Positions 10,665-22,740 of a stretch of 64,000 bases of DNA are shown piece by piece. Numbering within the stretch: position 1 is the first letter of the stretch; each line of letters begins with the position of its first letter. The stretch covers positions 131,704,899-131,768,898 of the forward strand of contig OX375873.1 in NCBI GenBank assembly GCA_947359465.1, given 5' to 3'. The stretch is from Metellina segmentata. Lineage: Eukaryota > Arthropoda > Arachnida > Araneae > Tetragnathidae. The position numbers and the translations under genes are program-made. A model generated the notes under the pieces. The model was given only the letters and a program-made list of their open reading frames with translations. It was not told the DNA's origin and did not search any database.

Positions 10665-11207
10665 AGAACTTAAAGATAATGTAAATATCCAAATGGTAGT
10701 AAATTTTAAACTCTATTATAAGAAAAGAATTTAGGACTTACATTGAAAGCGAAAGGTATTTTTGTAGAATCCTTCTATTTTAAATAAAGTAACTGTTATA
10801 TTGCGAAGGTGGTTCCAAATGAGAAATAAAAATGTGAAGAATCATTCAGAATACGATAGATTATACTTACATCGTGTAATATTTATATAAAGTCGCATAC
10901 AAAAAGTATTGTTTCTCATGAATGAAAATATAATACTTAAATTAATGCATTTCGACTAATTTTAAGTGTTATATTAAACTTTTTCTCAGATAATACAATT
11001 TCTATATACCTTTCAGTCGTTAAATGCTACACGTATAATCCTTAAATAATCATATTATAGCTTATTAAAAATATTACAACTGTACTGTTGATAAGCATGC
11101 ATTTCAATGTAGGTTCATTTGTGCACATTTCAGGATGCATAATTGGTATAAAAAATACAAATAATGAATCTCGTTTATTTAACTTATTACACAATTATAT
11201 TTCGATA
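10665..11207. other. AT-rich DNA, nothing recognised
   Basis: No gene, repeat or RNA was recognised in this stretch. Confidence 0.4.
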
Positions 11208-11820
11208 TTAACCCTCCTGATGGTTCTGTCGACGAGAAATCTTGTTGCTAGCAAAACTGGTACAACTGCAGTCTACGTTATAGCGGTGGCAACGGGGGTG
11301 GCAATTTTTTTGGCACACTTCTAGTAACAAGTTATGATAGGTTAAGGTACCCATCAAGATTGATGGTTATTGCGGCTTTCATGGCAACCTCGACAAACGG
11401 AAAGTTTAAATTTTTATATTTATTATTCTAGAAAGTTTTTCAAAATCCATTTAAGTAGGTTGATTTCATTGGTTCGTTTGAAATTGTTTCTTTGATTCCA
11501 TTGGCTATATAATTAATTTTAATATATCCTTTGATTTCATTGGTACATTAAATGGTTTTTCTCCAGTTTTGGAATTCTTTTTATTATAATTGTTTTCATG
11601 GTACAGTTCTTACGTATCAGGTTGTATTATTTTTAACATTCCGTTAAAACTAATTTCGTTCTAAAATATGTTTTGAAGTTTCCTTTTCCGTTGTAAAAAG
11701 AAAAATATTTGTGAAAAAAAATTATTTGTAAAATAATTATTATCTTGGCGACTTTAAAAGTGCGCCAAAAAATCGCCAAGGCCGTTGCCACCACTATAAA
11801 CGTAGACTGCAGCCGTACCG
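11208..11820. repeat. Inverted repeat pair, about 60-bp arms, left arm begins TTAACCCTCC
   Basis: The stretch at 11258-11325 (CAACTGCAGTCTACGTTATA ... GGTGGCAACGG ... GGCACACTT) recurs in reverse complement at 11755-11815 (the minus strand there reads CTGCAGTCTACG ... GGTGGCAACGG ... GGCGCACTT). The left side begins TTAACCCTCCTGATGGTT, like the palindrome MITEs elsewhere in the window. It could be one decayed foldback element or two opposite insertions of one MITE. The DNA between the arms (11333-11750) is AT-rich and holds nothing else. Confidence 0.6.
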
Positions 11821-11842
11821 CAAAACCAAGCAGAGCTAGAGA

Positions 11843-11858
11843 GACGAGATATCTCGTC
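11843..11858. repeat. Perfect 16-bp palindrome GACGAGATATCTCGTC
   Basis: The sequence equals its own reverse complement. The same 16-mer occurs at 12536-12551 and 44498-44513, with one-base variants at 12493, 45302 and 63114 and a 12-bp core at 27344. Here it lies directly beside the right arm of the inverted repeat. Confidence 0.85.
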
Positions 11859-11869
11859 ATACGTGAGGT

Positions 11870-11985
11870 CATTTAACGCCAAGATAGATTCAACGTGCAC
11901 CAGCCCCCTTTGTACACGACGGTTTTCGATTGGATTCGAACTCGCAACCCTGTAGTTCCTTATCCGTAACACTTCCATGGATTAT
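11870..11985 (-). repeat. SINE fragment, tRNA-like head
   Basis: The minus strand reads a tRNA-like B-box stretch (GGGTTGCGAGTTCGAATCC) followed by the body block found in SINE copies at 36920, 42763 and 50393. Only the head and start of the body are present. Confidence 0.65.
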
Positions 11986-12336
11986 TAAAGGAACTTTCTT
12001 TACAAAATTGATCTTATAATCCGTATTAGTTTGTCCAAGTTTACTGTTATGTAATAGGAGTACGTAACTTTACAAAATATGTATTTCTTCACTTAACGTT
12101 TTTTTTAAGGATGCTTTAGAAATACACACTCACCTGACGAGAGACTTTGAGATTCGTCGCGTAGAGAATTCGGTGCTGGAATACCGTAACCCTTCTTTGC
12201 GTGCAAATCATTTTTTTCAGAGGAACCTAGAACAGTTGGCACAAATTAAATATTAATACCCTGCAAACAAATAAGCCTTAAAAGGTTTCGTAAAGCAAAT
12301 ATTGCATCGTCAATTATTGTACTTTCTATTGCATAA
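11986..12336. other. AT-rich DNA with one MITE-end fragment
   Basis: Near 12187 the sequence AACCCTTCTTTGCGTGCAAA resembles the terminal repeat of the TTAA MITE that starts at 12612; the rest of that element is absent. Nothing else was recognised. Confidence 0.45.
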
Positions 12337-12570
12337 ATCTGAATTAGATCTCCTCGTGGGTGCCTCGACTGTGTCTGAGAACCACCAGGAAAGTAAACTG
12401 ACTAGATCTTGATGGAAGAGAGAACTCGTCACTAGAAGAACATTGACCAATCTTGATATCGTCACCATAACAAAAATTGGTAGCATCTTAATGACGAGGC
12501 ATCTCGTCATTAGCTAAATTTATTAAATACTGATAGACGAGATATCTCGTCGAACCACGGATGGTTAGAG
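12337..12570. repeat. Palindrome-MITE cluster
   Basis: This region contains several copies of the short module built from the palindrome GACGAGATATCTCGTC (exact at 12536-12551, GACGAGGCATCTCGTC at 12493-12508) and spacers related to ATCAAGATCTGGTCAGTTTT, in inverted order on this strand. CCACCAGGAAAG near 12390 resembles the family's terminal ACCACCAGGAGGGTT. The modules are diverged, and the outer ends are not clear. Confidence 0.6.
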
Positions 12571-12611
12571 TTAAAAACATCATAATTTTTGGGCTATTAA
12601 ATTTAAATACT

Positions 12612-13130
12612 TTAACCCTTCTTTGCATGATTTTTTCTTTATTGGTGAAATAAATCAAGGTAATATTATTCATGTTCAAAATTAAAGGAAAAATGGTTAA
12701 AAAAATATTTGTATATATTTATAATATAAATTTAGCAAAAAACAATATGATGGTACCATGTGGTATTTTTTAAATTAAACGCAAACTTTTTCAGAAATTG
12801 CTCTAAAAATAACAGAAACACATGTTACAAACCTTTCTTCCACTCATTTTCACTTTTTTGGCAATAGAAACTCAAATATAATAAAACAAAATTAAAAACG
12901 AAATCATACGTTTATTGTAACTACAACAGCGGAATGACAACTTCAAGCTCGTTTTACTGATAGTGACACTTGCTTATTTTTGACAGCTTTTTTTTTTTTT
13001 TTTTTTATGCAATGGACATTAAAAAGGTATCCAGACACGATCAACTTTAAAAAAAACTTGTTCTTTTATATAATTTTTGGGCATTCAATGTTATGATGGA
13101 AATTTCCACCATTATGCAAAGAAGGGTTAA
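12612..13130. mobile_element. TTAA-flanked MITE, copy 1 of 2
   Basis: Starts TTAACCCTTCTTTGCAT and ends in its exact reverse complement, giving a perfect 17-bp terminal repeat including the TTAA target duplication. About 519 bp, no coding capacity, with long T and A runs. It is closely similar along its whole length to the copy at 48623-49139. TTAA target choice suggests mobilisation by a piggyBac-type transposase (inference). Confidence 0.88.
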
Positions 13131-14177
13131 AGGGACACTTTACCTTTTGAACAACTTTTGTTGTTTTCATATTCTGAACAAAATGTTTTAGTATACATTA
13201 TTCCAATAGTTGTTAAATATACATTACAAAAGACAAATATTTTTTTTTCCTTTCCGATTTTTAAACATAATTTTTATTTAAAAATATTTATATGTTTTCG
13301 AATTTCTACTCTAATTACAAATATTAATTTTTTTCCAAACATTTTTTGTATTTATCCTTCTATGAAGGGTTTCTCACAATTTTGTGATTAGGATTATATG
13401 TACCACAGTTATTTGTTTACAAATATTTTTTGTAACAAATACTGTGTAAAACAGCAAAAAGAAGAAGAAAAAAACAATTATTATTGATTTTACCTCTTTA
13501 AAAAAATCATAATAAACAAAAAAAAAGTTTCGAATATCGACATTAATTACAGTAAAACCTCATCATTTTAAACACGCTGTAGTCATGAAAAATAAAAAGC
13601 CAAGAAAATTGTCGGGGAGCACGATGAAGAACAAAACCATGTTAATTCCATAATTTTCTGATCCGTACTTTCTCGGGAAACCGTCTAAGAATCGAGCGAA
13701 ACAACCCAGCTCTCAATCCTGCGACGGCGGTAACTCTTTTTAAATATAGTGAAATAGGTTAAGAATTTATGTTTAGACGAATGAGAAATATTTTTCCCAT
13801 TCGTGTTTACAAAAAGGGTGTAAATACTTAATAATTTCAAAAAAATTACGGCACTTGGAAACAAAAAACAGAATTTTCCTTAAATAAATAGACTTTAAAT
13901 TAAATTTTTATTTGCTTTGAAACTCAAACCACTTTGACTCAACTGAAAAAAAAAGTCTTTTAAACTTATGATATACTTCCTCTATAATTAAACTTATACT
14001 CTGAGAAAGTTAAAAATGCATCAAAAATTTTTTCTGGAACATTGCATTAAGTAAATTATTAGATGTGACATAAGCTACTGAATGTTTCTCAAAAGTAATC
14101 TGTAAGTCGTTATTATTTTACAAAGTAGTAAATGTCTAGAAACTGAAGATGAAAATATTATCCTCCGTTAAAAATAT
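13131..14177. other. AT-rich DNA, nothing recognised
   Basis: Low-complexity AT-rich sequence with many A and T runs; frames here look like chance. A slightly GC-richer patch lies near 13600-13735 without clear coding potential. Confidence 0.45.
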
Positions 14178-14280
14178 TTAACCCTTTAGTGGTTGTTTAG
14201 ACGATATATCTAGTCTCACTATCAAAATTGGACAACTCTCGGTGGACGATATATCTCTAAGCAACAACTTGAAGGGTTCA
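14178..14280. mobile_element. Short TTAA MITE, about 103 bp
   Basis: Starts TTAACCCTTTAGTGGTTG; the right end, read in reverse, is TGAACCCTTCAAGTTGTTG, so the ends are an imperfect inverted repeat with the right TTAA changed to TTCA. Each arm carries ACGATATATC, a diverged form of the family palindrome. Confidence 0.7.
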
Positions 14281-14569
14281 TTCAGTTATCTACTTAAATT
14301 CCTCCTTTTAAAAAATTCTGAATGAATGCATTTTTCGTGAAGTACGAAATCTGCAGTTTATACAATGTCGCAACTTTAATGTGAAATGTATCGCTGCTTG
14401 AAGAAGGCATCTGTACAATTTTATGTATTTTGTATGTTTTAAATGGTAGCTTCTAGTGTCCTTTGAAATCAGATGGCGTATGTAATTGTTTATACTTTTA
14501 TTTGAAACTTTAGCAGAGAGAGATTTTGTGAAGAAACTAGAGATGGTATACCTTAATTCACAACCCTTT

Positions 14570-15647
14570 AACTGCTGTCATGGGTCTCACAGACCCCGAG
14601 TCATTTGGACAGGTTGTTACCACCCCTTAAAGTGAATATTGGTCCCTGTCCTATGCAGTACCTTCCTACTACGTCCAACAGAAGCCACATTCCAAGACTG
14701 GTTTGGCTGTCCCAACTATTTCGTACTTTACACTGCATTTCCCGCGTGGTCTCCTAGACCCCTTCACAGCATTTGCGTTACTGTTTTTGTTGAATGAAAT
14801 CGTCGTTAAAAGTTTGGTAGGGCACCTGCATTTCGATCTTCTCTTTCCCGATGTGCGATAACCAGCTGAATGTTGGAAGCTTAAAAGTCGCTAATTGCAG
14901 TCAATTATTCAAGCAAACAAACACGAACGATAAGTAGACGGATACAAATGCAAGCGAAGCGATTTCTAATATTGTATAACTATCGTCAAAAGAAGTTCAA
15001 ACAAAAAATATCGCCAAGCAGGTGCTCTGCGGAACTTTTGCCAAATCGTGTCTATGTTGGAGTAGGGAATTTCGGCAGAGAACCTAAAATGGCAACAAAC
15101 TTTACTGAAAAACGACCTGTGTATCTTACACAAAAAGGATTTCAGGATATTGTTGATAATGGGTCGGAAATAGAGTACTGGGACAGTGAAATTTCGGATA
15201 ATATTATTGAAAGCGAACACGAAACGGATTCGGAAATTTATGCAGATCATTATGAAGACATTTCAAGTGCGTCTTCACAAGGAGAATATTTCTACGGAAA
15301 AAATAACTTCAAATGGGATGCCCGGGAGGGGAACCTAATCGTGCCATTAGAACACCAAAACACAACATAGTTTTACAGTTTCCAGGGTTGAAACGTCCTG
15401 TAAAATTAGGTCCGAAAGCTGAGCCTGAAGAGACATGGAATCTACTTAACTTATACAGTAATGTAAAATATATCTCATGTTAAGAATTGAATCATCCAAA
15501 TTTAAAATGTATAAATAATAATTATCTAAACAATCTTTCATGAATTTTTTATATTAATCAACTTTATACGCACTTTAGTGAGCGAGGTCTGAGATATTCC
15601 GCCACACTAGTTACGAGACGGTTTGTGACACAGCAGTTAAGGGTTAA
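14570..15647 (+). mobile_element. Internally deleted piggyBac-like element, copy B
   Basis: Starts CCCTTTAACTGCTGTCA after ACAA (decayed left target) and ends TGACACAGCAGTTAAGGG followed by an intact TTAA (15644-15647). About 1078 bp. The same element occurs at 2367-3156. The interior keeps the 5' leader and N-terminal coding part of a piggyBac-type transposase but lacks the catalytic domain, so it cannot move on its own. Confidence 0.85.
15090..15470 (+). pseudogene. N-terminal fragment of piggyBac-type transposase
   Basis: The frame ending at 15370 has an acidic N-terminus (SEHETDSEIYADHYED) and FYGKNNFKW near 15288, a block typical of piggyBac-derived proteins. Just before the stop, shifting by one base continues into HNIVLQFPGLKRPVKLG and then EPEETWNLLNL (15359-15455), the usual next piggyBac motifs. 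One frameshift therefore breaks an otherwise family-like N-terminus. After about 15460 the sequence passes straight to the 3' end of the element; the catalytic DDD core is missing. I take the ATG at 15090 as the likely original start; the frame is open from an upstream ATG at 14948. Confidence 0.75.
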
Positions 15648-15725
15648 TGACCTACACCACATACATAATAGTTGTGTGGCTTATATTTCAGAATAAATAT
15701 GTTACATCTTACCAGGATAATTCGA

Positions 15726-18700
15726 TACAAAATCTCATATCAATGTATTTTTTATATCTAATAAGTCAAATCTGAATATACAGTACAAAATCCAAAATAT
15801 GGAATCCTCCGAACCTCGGCCATTCCAAATTTCGGACTTTTCCGAATTTCGGATTATTTGCATTTTTTTGGCAAATAAAGCTTAATTTATCACCACCCCC
15901 GCACGAATATTGCGTTTGCAATAGTAAAATAGCAGATATGTAAATAGGAAATAATTTTTTAAAAAGGAAAAAGCCTTTTTAATACAATGCAACAAATTTT
16001 ACTTACAAATCTAATTTTTCTGTGTGGTATTTACTCTGAATATGTCCGTTATTTTGCCTTGTTTCATCAATCAGGTCCAGTTTAACTCCTGGTTCTTTAC
16101 AAATTGTCGGAAAGATGTAAAAAAAGCGCGAATGACAAAAAAAGAAAAAACGCCGGTTAGCAAAACGTCCGGATTTTGGACGATACAAAATCTCATATCA
16201 ATGTATTTTTTCAATCTAATAAGTCAAATCTGAATATACAGCACAAAATCCAAAATATGGAATCCTCCGGACCTTGGCCATTCCGAATTTCGGATTATTT
16301 GCATTTTTTGGCAAATAAATCTTAATTTATCACCACCCCCGCACGAATATTGCGTTTGCAATGGTAAAATAGCAGATATGTAAATAGGAAATAATTTAAA
16401 AAAAAGGAAAAAGCCTTTTTAATACACTGCAACAAATTTTACTTACAAATCTAATTTTTCTGTGTGGTATTTACTCTGAATATGTCCGTTATTTTGCGTT
16501 GTTTCGTCAATTAGGTCCAGTTTAACTCCTGGTTCTTTACAAATTGTTGGAAAGATGTAAAAAAGCGAGAATGACAAAAAAAGAAAAAACGCCGGTTAGC
16601 AAAACGTCCGGATTTTGGACGTTACAAAATCTCATATCAATGTATTTTTTCAATCTAATAAGTCAAATCTGAATATACAGCACAAAATCCAAAATATGGA
16701 ATCCTCCGGACCTTGGCCATTCCGAATTTCGGATTATTTGCATTTTTTGGCAAATAAATCTTAATTTATCACCACCCCCGCACGAATATTGCGTTTGCAA
16801 TGGTAAAATAGCAGATATGTAAATAGGAAATAATTTAAAAAAAAGGAAAAAGCCTTTTTAATACACTGCAACAAATTTTACTTACAAATCTAATTTTTCT
16901 GTGTGGTATTTACTCTGAATATGTCCGTTATTTTGCGTTGTTTCGTCAATTAGGTCCAGTTTAACTCCTGGTTCTTTACAAATTGTTGGAAAGATGTAAA
17001 AAAGCGAGAATGACAAAAAAAGAAAAAACGCCGGTTAGCAAAACGTCCGGATTTTGGACGTTACAAAATCTCATATCAATGTATTTTTTCAATCTAATAA
17101 GTCAAATCTGAATATACAGCACAAAATCCAAAATATGGAATCCTCCGGACCTTGGCCATTCCGAATTTCGGATTATTTGCATTTTTTGGCAAATAAATCT
17201 TAATTTATCACCACCCCCGCACGAATATTGCGTTTGCAATGGTAAAATAGCAGATATGTAAATAGGAAATAATTTAAAAAAAAGGAAAAAGCCTTTTTAA
17301 TACACTGCAACAAATTTTACTTACAAATCTAATTTTTCTGTGTGGTATTTACTCTGAATATGTCCGTTATTTTGCGTTGTTTCGTCAATTAGGTCCAGTT
17401 TAACTCCTGGTTCTTTACAAATTGTTGGAAAGATGTAAAAAAGCGAGAATGACAAAAAAAGAAAAAACGCCGGTTAGCAAAACGTCCGGATTTTGGACGT
17501 TACAAAATCTCATATCAATGTATTTTTTCAATCTAATAAGTCAAATCTGAATATACAGCACAAAATCCAAAATATGGAATCCTCCGGACCTTGGCCATTC
17601 CGAATTTCGGATTATTTGCATTTTTTGGCAAATAAATCTTAATTTATCACCACCCCCGCACGAATATTGCGTTTGCAATGGTAAAATAGCAGATATGTAA
17701 ATAGGAAATAATTTAAAAAAAAGGAAAAAGCCTTTTTAATACACTGCAACAAATTTTACTTACAAATCTAATTTTTCTGTGTGGTATTTACTCTGAATAT
17801 GTCCGTTATTTTGCGTTGTTTCGTCAATTAGGTCCAGTTTAACTCCTGGTTCTTTACAAATTGTTGGAAAGATGTAAAAAAGCGAGAATGACAAAAAAAG
17901 AAAAAACGCCGGTTAGCAAAACGTCCGGATTTTGGACGTTACAAAATCTCATATCAATGTATTTTTTCAATCTAATAAGTCAAATCTGAATATACAGCAC
18001 AAAATCCAAAATATGGAATCCTCCGGACCTTGGCCATTCCGAATTTCGGATTATTTGCATTTTTTGGCAAATAAATCTTAATTTATCACCACCCCCGCAC
18101 GAATATTGCGTTTGCAATAGTAAAATAGCTGATATGTAAATAGGAAATAATTTTAAAAAAAGGAAAAAGCCTTTTTAATGCAATGCAACAAATTTTACTT
18201 ACAAATCTAATTTTTCTGTGTGGTATTTACTCTGAATATGTCCGTTATTTTGCGTTGTTTCGTCAATTAGGTCCAGTTTAACTCCTGGTTCTTTATAAAT
18301 TGTCGGAAAGATGTAAAAAAGCGAGAATGACAAAAAAAGAAAAAACGCCGGTTAGCAAAACGTCCGGATTTTGGACGTTACAAAATCTCATATCAATGTA
18401 TTTTTTCAATCTAATAAGTCAAATCTGAATATACAGCACAAAATCCAAAATATGGAATCCTCCGGACCTTGGCCATTCCGAATTTCGGATTATTTGCATT
18501 TTTTGGCAAATAAATCTTAATTTATCACCACCCCCGCACGAATATTGCGTTTGCAATAGTAAAATAGCTGATATGTAAATAGGAAATAATTTTAAAAAAA
18601 GGAAAAAGCCTTTTTAATGCAATGCAACAAATTTTACTTACAAATCTAATTTTTCTGTGTGGTATTTACTCTGAATATGTCCGTTATTTTGCGTTGTTTC

Positions 18701-19256
18701 GTCAATTAGGTCCAGTTTAACTCCTGGTTCTTTATAAATTGTCGGAAAGATGTAAAAAAGCGAGAATGACAAAAAAAGAAAAAACGCCGGTTAGCAAAAC
18801 GTCCGGATTTTGGACGTTACAAAATCTCATATCAATGTATTTTTTCAATCTAATAAGTCAAATCTGAATATACAGCACAAAATCCAAAATATGGAATCCT
18901 CCGGACCTTGGCCATTCCGAATTTCGGATTATTTGCATTTTTTGGCAAATAAATCTTAATTTATCACCACCCCCGCACGAATATTGCGTTTGCAATAGTA
19001 AAATAGCTGATATGTAAATAGGAAATAATTTTAAAAAAAGGAAAAAGCCTTTTTAATGCAATGCAACAAATTTTACTTACAAATCTAATTTTTCTGTGTG
19101 GTATTTACTCTGAATATGTCCGTTATTTTGCGTTGTTTCGTCAATTAGGTCCAGTTTAACTCCTGGTTCTTTATAAATTGTCGGAAAGATGTAAAAAAGC
19201 GAGAATGACAAAAAAAGAAAAAACGTCGGTTAGCAAAACGTCCGGATTTTGGACAA
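15726..19256. repeat. Tandem array of eight units, 439-bp period
   Basis: The landmark TACAAAATCTCATATCAATG occurs at 15726, 16184, 16623, 17062, 17501, 17940, 18379 and 18818. The first spacing is 458 bp and the following ones are exactly 439 bp. The first unit is the most diverged. Units from 16184 to 17939 share one set of variants (TAATACACTGC) and the last three share another (GCTGATATG, TTAATGCAATGC), so local homogenisation has acted. Each unit contains CCGAATTTCGG palindromes and TTGGCAAATAAA. The array stops in GTCCGGATTTTGGAC, and TTCCGGATTTCG continues just outside. No protein is encoded; short frames repeat only because the DNA repeats. Confidence 0.95.
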
Positions 19257-20380
19257 TTCCGGATTTCGTGTGTCCTCATTTGGGACGTTGTACATTATTT
19301 TCTATTTTAAAATAATTTCTGAATTATACTTTTTACGTTTCGTTACGAAAAATATGTTCATATTTAAATGGCACTCACTCAATCGGAAATTTCAAGCTAG
19401 TTTATTAGGTAAAACTGTTTCATTAATTCCAATTTGTAACTCATTGAGCTATAACTTTTTAATTGAACTATCAAATTTGAAATAATAGCTTTTTAATTCA
19501 AAATCTTTCGTTAAAGTGCGTGTATGAAGTATTGTTGTTGTATTCTAATACTAATCCTTGTTAAACATATGATAAATTGAACTCATACATGATTCGAACT
19601 CCTTTCGCTAACATAAAGTAAGTTTTTATGACAAACAATATGTAAGATAATCACCGTAACCAATATTCCCATTCATCCTGTGAACCGATCATTTCCTCCA
19701 CGAATGTAACATTTCGGCATTCATATTAGCTTTGTAAACACGAATATACCGAGAACTATATTTGTAATATTTCCCCATTCCTCAAACGTATCAACACGAT
19801 ACATTTCTTTCCAAAGCTCATCTCAATAAATGAAGAAAAAAGTAAAACGAAGCGTACACAAATGGAGATACGTAGACCAGGAAATTTCTGGAAGGAAGGG
19901 ATTGAATGACAAAGAGCCTTGTGTTCGAATGTACAAATATTATATTTCGCAATCAAATATTTCGACAAACGTTTTTAAACGTAACGATGCGAATATCGAA
20001 CGATTTCAAACAAGCCATGCATAAGACGATTCTCTTCTAGAAATATGCATAACTCAAAAAGTCAATAGTGGACCAGAATGCTTTTCATTTCACCAATCGC
20101 TCGCTCCGGCTTCAGAATATTTGTAAGAAAACATGTTTGGCTCATTTCATAATCCGAAAACAGTTCACACAGCATTTAGTAGATTTCTGCAGAATATTAC
20201 TGAGATTATCTGCTACTAATTGTCAGTGGCAGATCATTCACTGATCACTTGGCTCAATAGGAATGCTGTACGTTGTTTTAATATGAGATTCACAATTGTG
20301 TGAGAGTCCATGATATCCATATTTGGGGGTTTTGAAAATTAGTTGACAAAATGCTACGATTCAAACAAGTAGTTGCTAAC
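19257..20380. other. Unassigned AT-rich DNA
   Basis: Contains short frames with no recognisable homology and no repeats that I could see. Confidence 0.4.
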
Positions 20381-20389
20381 AGCTTAATA

Positions 20390-20690
20390 ATGGGTTTGCT
20401 TGAAAAAAAGCAATAGCTTTCAAAGGATGAGGAAAAACTATAACATTTTCGTAGTGACAAATTTAAAACAACGGCGGTTTTTAACAGTAGCGAGCTATTT
20501 TCAGGTTTTGTACCAGATTTAGCTTTCAAAATGCTGATTGATAAAAAAAAGGATAACATTTCTTCCATTTTTTCTGTAAAAGTTTAAGAATTGGTTTGCT
20601 TATCAAAAATGAATAGCTTTCTAAAAAATCAATGAAAACTATAAAATGTTTTATAATGATAAATTAAAAAAGCAGCGATTTTCAATTACA
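20390..20690. repeat. Diverged direct duplication, about 95-bp units 200 bp apart
   Basis: The block GGTTTGCTT ... AATAGCTTTC ... AAAACTATAA ... GACAAATTTAAAA is seen at about 20393-20486 and again at 20590-20685 with many substitutions. It lies just left of the foldback element and may belong to it. Confidence 0.5.
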
Positions 20691-20763
20691 ATTTTAACAT
20701 TGACGAATTTATTTAAATTAATTGATACACACACAAAAAAAAAAAAAAAAAACATAAGTTTAA

Positions 20764-21590
20764 TGTACATGGTGGCCATAAAATAAATTTCACTCTTCGG
20801 AGGCATCTGTAGCTACATAGAATAAACAGAATGGAACCCAATTTGGTATTCAGCCTTATGGAGATATGGAGAGATGAACAAAATGCATTTTTGGTATCAC
20901 AAGTCACCGAAGAGGGGCATATGGTTTAGTTGGAGTTGAAAACAGCTGTATATGTTCATAGCGTTCCGAATTTGAATGCCTTGGAAAAGAATGCAAAGCG
21001 GGTTGTTTATGTGCGGGTTGAATAATTATGTTGTAAATAGAAATGTTTCCGTGAGTTGAATCTCTATATCAATTTATTTGTCTATTAACATGTTTTTTAA
21101 TTGAAACGTGCCACATATTCAGCTGAAATTAGTGGCGTGATTCTTACTTACGAAGTCGAAGTTCTTTGCATAATCCATTTTATTTGCGTTTAACATTTAG
21201 ACTACGGCCGTTACAGCAGTTGTACCATGATCGCGCCAAGAAATAATTTAGACAGCGTCCCGTACATCAGTTGTACCTTAAAAGTTATCAAAATCGTGTC
21301 ACGAAAGAATTTAAATTACGACCGTTATAGCAGTTGTACCTTGAAAGTTATAAGAATCGCGCCAATAAAGAATTGCGTTTGTTATATATATTTAGCCGTA
21401 GTCAAAAAGTTAATGCAGTTGTTTGACTATTTTCGCCAAGCAATTTCGCCAACAGCGTCAAGTTTACCACTATCCCCCCATGTCTTCAAAAGTATTAATA
21501 CCAAATTAGGTTCCTCTCCGCTTTTTCTAGTTAGCTACAGATGCCTCAAAAGAGTGAAAGCTATTCTATAGCCACATGTACAATATACAA
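20764..21590. mobile_element. Foldback element: inverted arms about 110 bp, internal tandem repeat
   Basis: The left arm (about 20764-20870) and right arm (about 21478-21585) are reverse complements with moderate divergence; both contain TCACTCTT..GAGGCATCTGTAGCTA. Between them at 21195-21375 lie three tandem units of 51-61 bp (ACTACGGCCGTTACAGCAGTTGTACC ..., split by small changes), which recur inverted at 52533-52632. The rest of the interior is AT-rich and non-coding. Confidence 0.7.
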
Positions 21591-21594
21591 ATAA

Positions 21595-22299
21595 CTCCTC
21601 TCACGATTCCCACGAAAAATAAGCAGAAACATAGTAGTGACTATTATCAATAATAGCCCATGTAGCTGCTCTAGTACAACGTAAATTCAGCTACCAACTA
21701 CTCTTCGAGTTAGTATTAAAATATTTGCACCACCTTCTTAACAAAATAAATTAATGGGTGAAATGCGAATTAAATTTATATTGCTCGTGAAATCGTCGAG
21801 GGAAGAACAATTTTCCTGCCAATGTCTAAGAGTGGGATGAGGTAAAAATAAAGCTTTCGTTTAATTCCTACCTTTTTGCACTGGCACAAAGAATTCTTGA
21901 GACTGGGTTGAATGGGGGACACTGGTAGGTGGGTTTATTTCTGAAATGAAAGTAGAAAATTAATATTCCGGGGTAAATATTTCATTTATGTATAATTTCG
22001 GCCAAGACTAAAATCAAAGATTGATGGACGGATACAGAGTGGTGAAAATTGACTGCATTATAATCAGACGACGCAATTGTCTGTCAAATAACCAACCCGA
22101 AATTTCGCATTCGAAATTTCTGTAATAAAGCCTCAAACTGAGGTGACGTTCCTGGAGCCGTCTGTATCAGAGATTAAATCGAGACACTTGTGTACCAAAA
22201 TAATCCACCTTATGGATGTGTAACTACGTATATGTGCGTTTAAATATCAGTTGTGCATTATTTATTGGGGGTACAATGGCCCGATGGGAAGAATAGGGG
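21595..22299. other. Unassigned AT-rich DNA
   Basis: No gene or repeat was recognised. Confidence 0.4.
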
Positions 22300-22740
22300 T
22301 TTAGCAACAGAAGAGTTGTGATTTCGAAACTCGATCCATACAAAGACCGTTAGGAAAGTAAAGCTGGCGCACGTTAAGTCTGATGTTGACCTCGTCACCT
22401 AGATGTGGTTCAAAATTTAGTGGTAATGTTATCGGGTTCTTCTCTTCGGGATTGACTGGCGTGAGGTGATATATTGCAAAATTGGGTGCAAGTTTGGGGG
22501 TTGACCTCATCATCTCTGACCGTGGTTCAAAATGAAGTGGTAATGTTCTCGGATCTTCTCTTCAGGATTGATTGTCGTGGTGTGGAAATTTTGAGATTAG
22601 GATGCCAACTCGCGTGTTAGCATCGTCACCTGACCGTGGTTCAAAACTACGTGTTATTGTCATCCGATCTTTCGCTTGAGGATTGATTCGAGACCTTCAC
22701 CAATAGTCTGTTGTTTTGCTCCAGGGCGAGGTTAATTAAT
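22300..22740 (+). repeat. SINE copy followed by repeated body segments
   Basis: The plus strand reads a decayed tRNA-like head, then the SINE body. The body segment marked by a GACC..GTCA....GTGGTTCAAAA block and CTTCTCTTCGGGATTGA occurs three times in a row (near 22390, 22500 and 22625), with falling similarity. Other SINE copies have the segment once, so this copy carries an internal triplication or two nested partial copies. Confidence 0.6.

Noticed and set aside
11900..11960. Possible tRNA gene from a GTTCGAATCC B-box on the minus strand
   Set aside because: No full cloverleaf can be drawn; the sequence belongs to the SINE family head.
15726..19256. Regular repeats that could suggest a CRISPR array
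   Set aside because: Units are 439 bp with no unique spacers, in eukaryotic DNA; this is a satellite-type tandem array.
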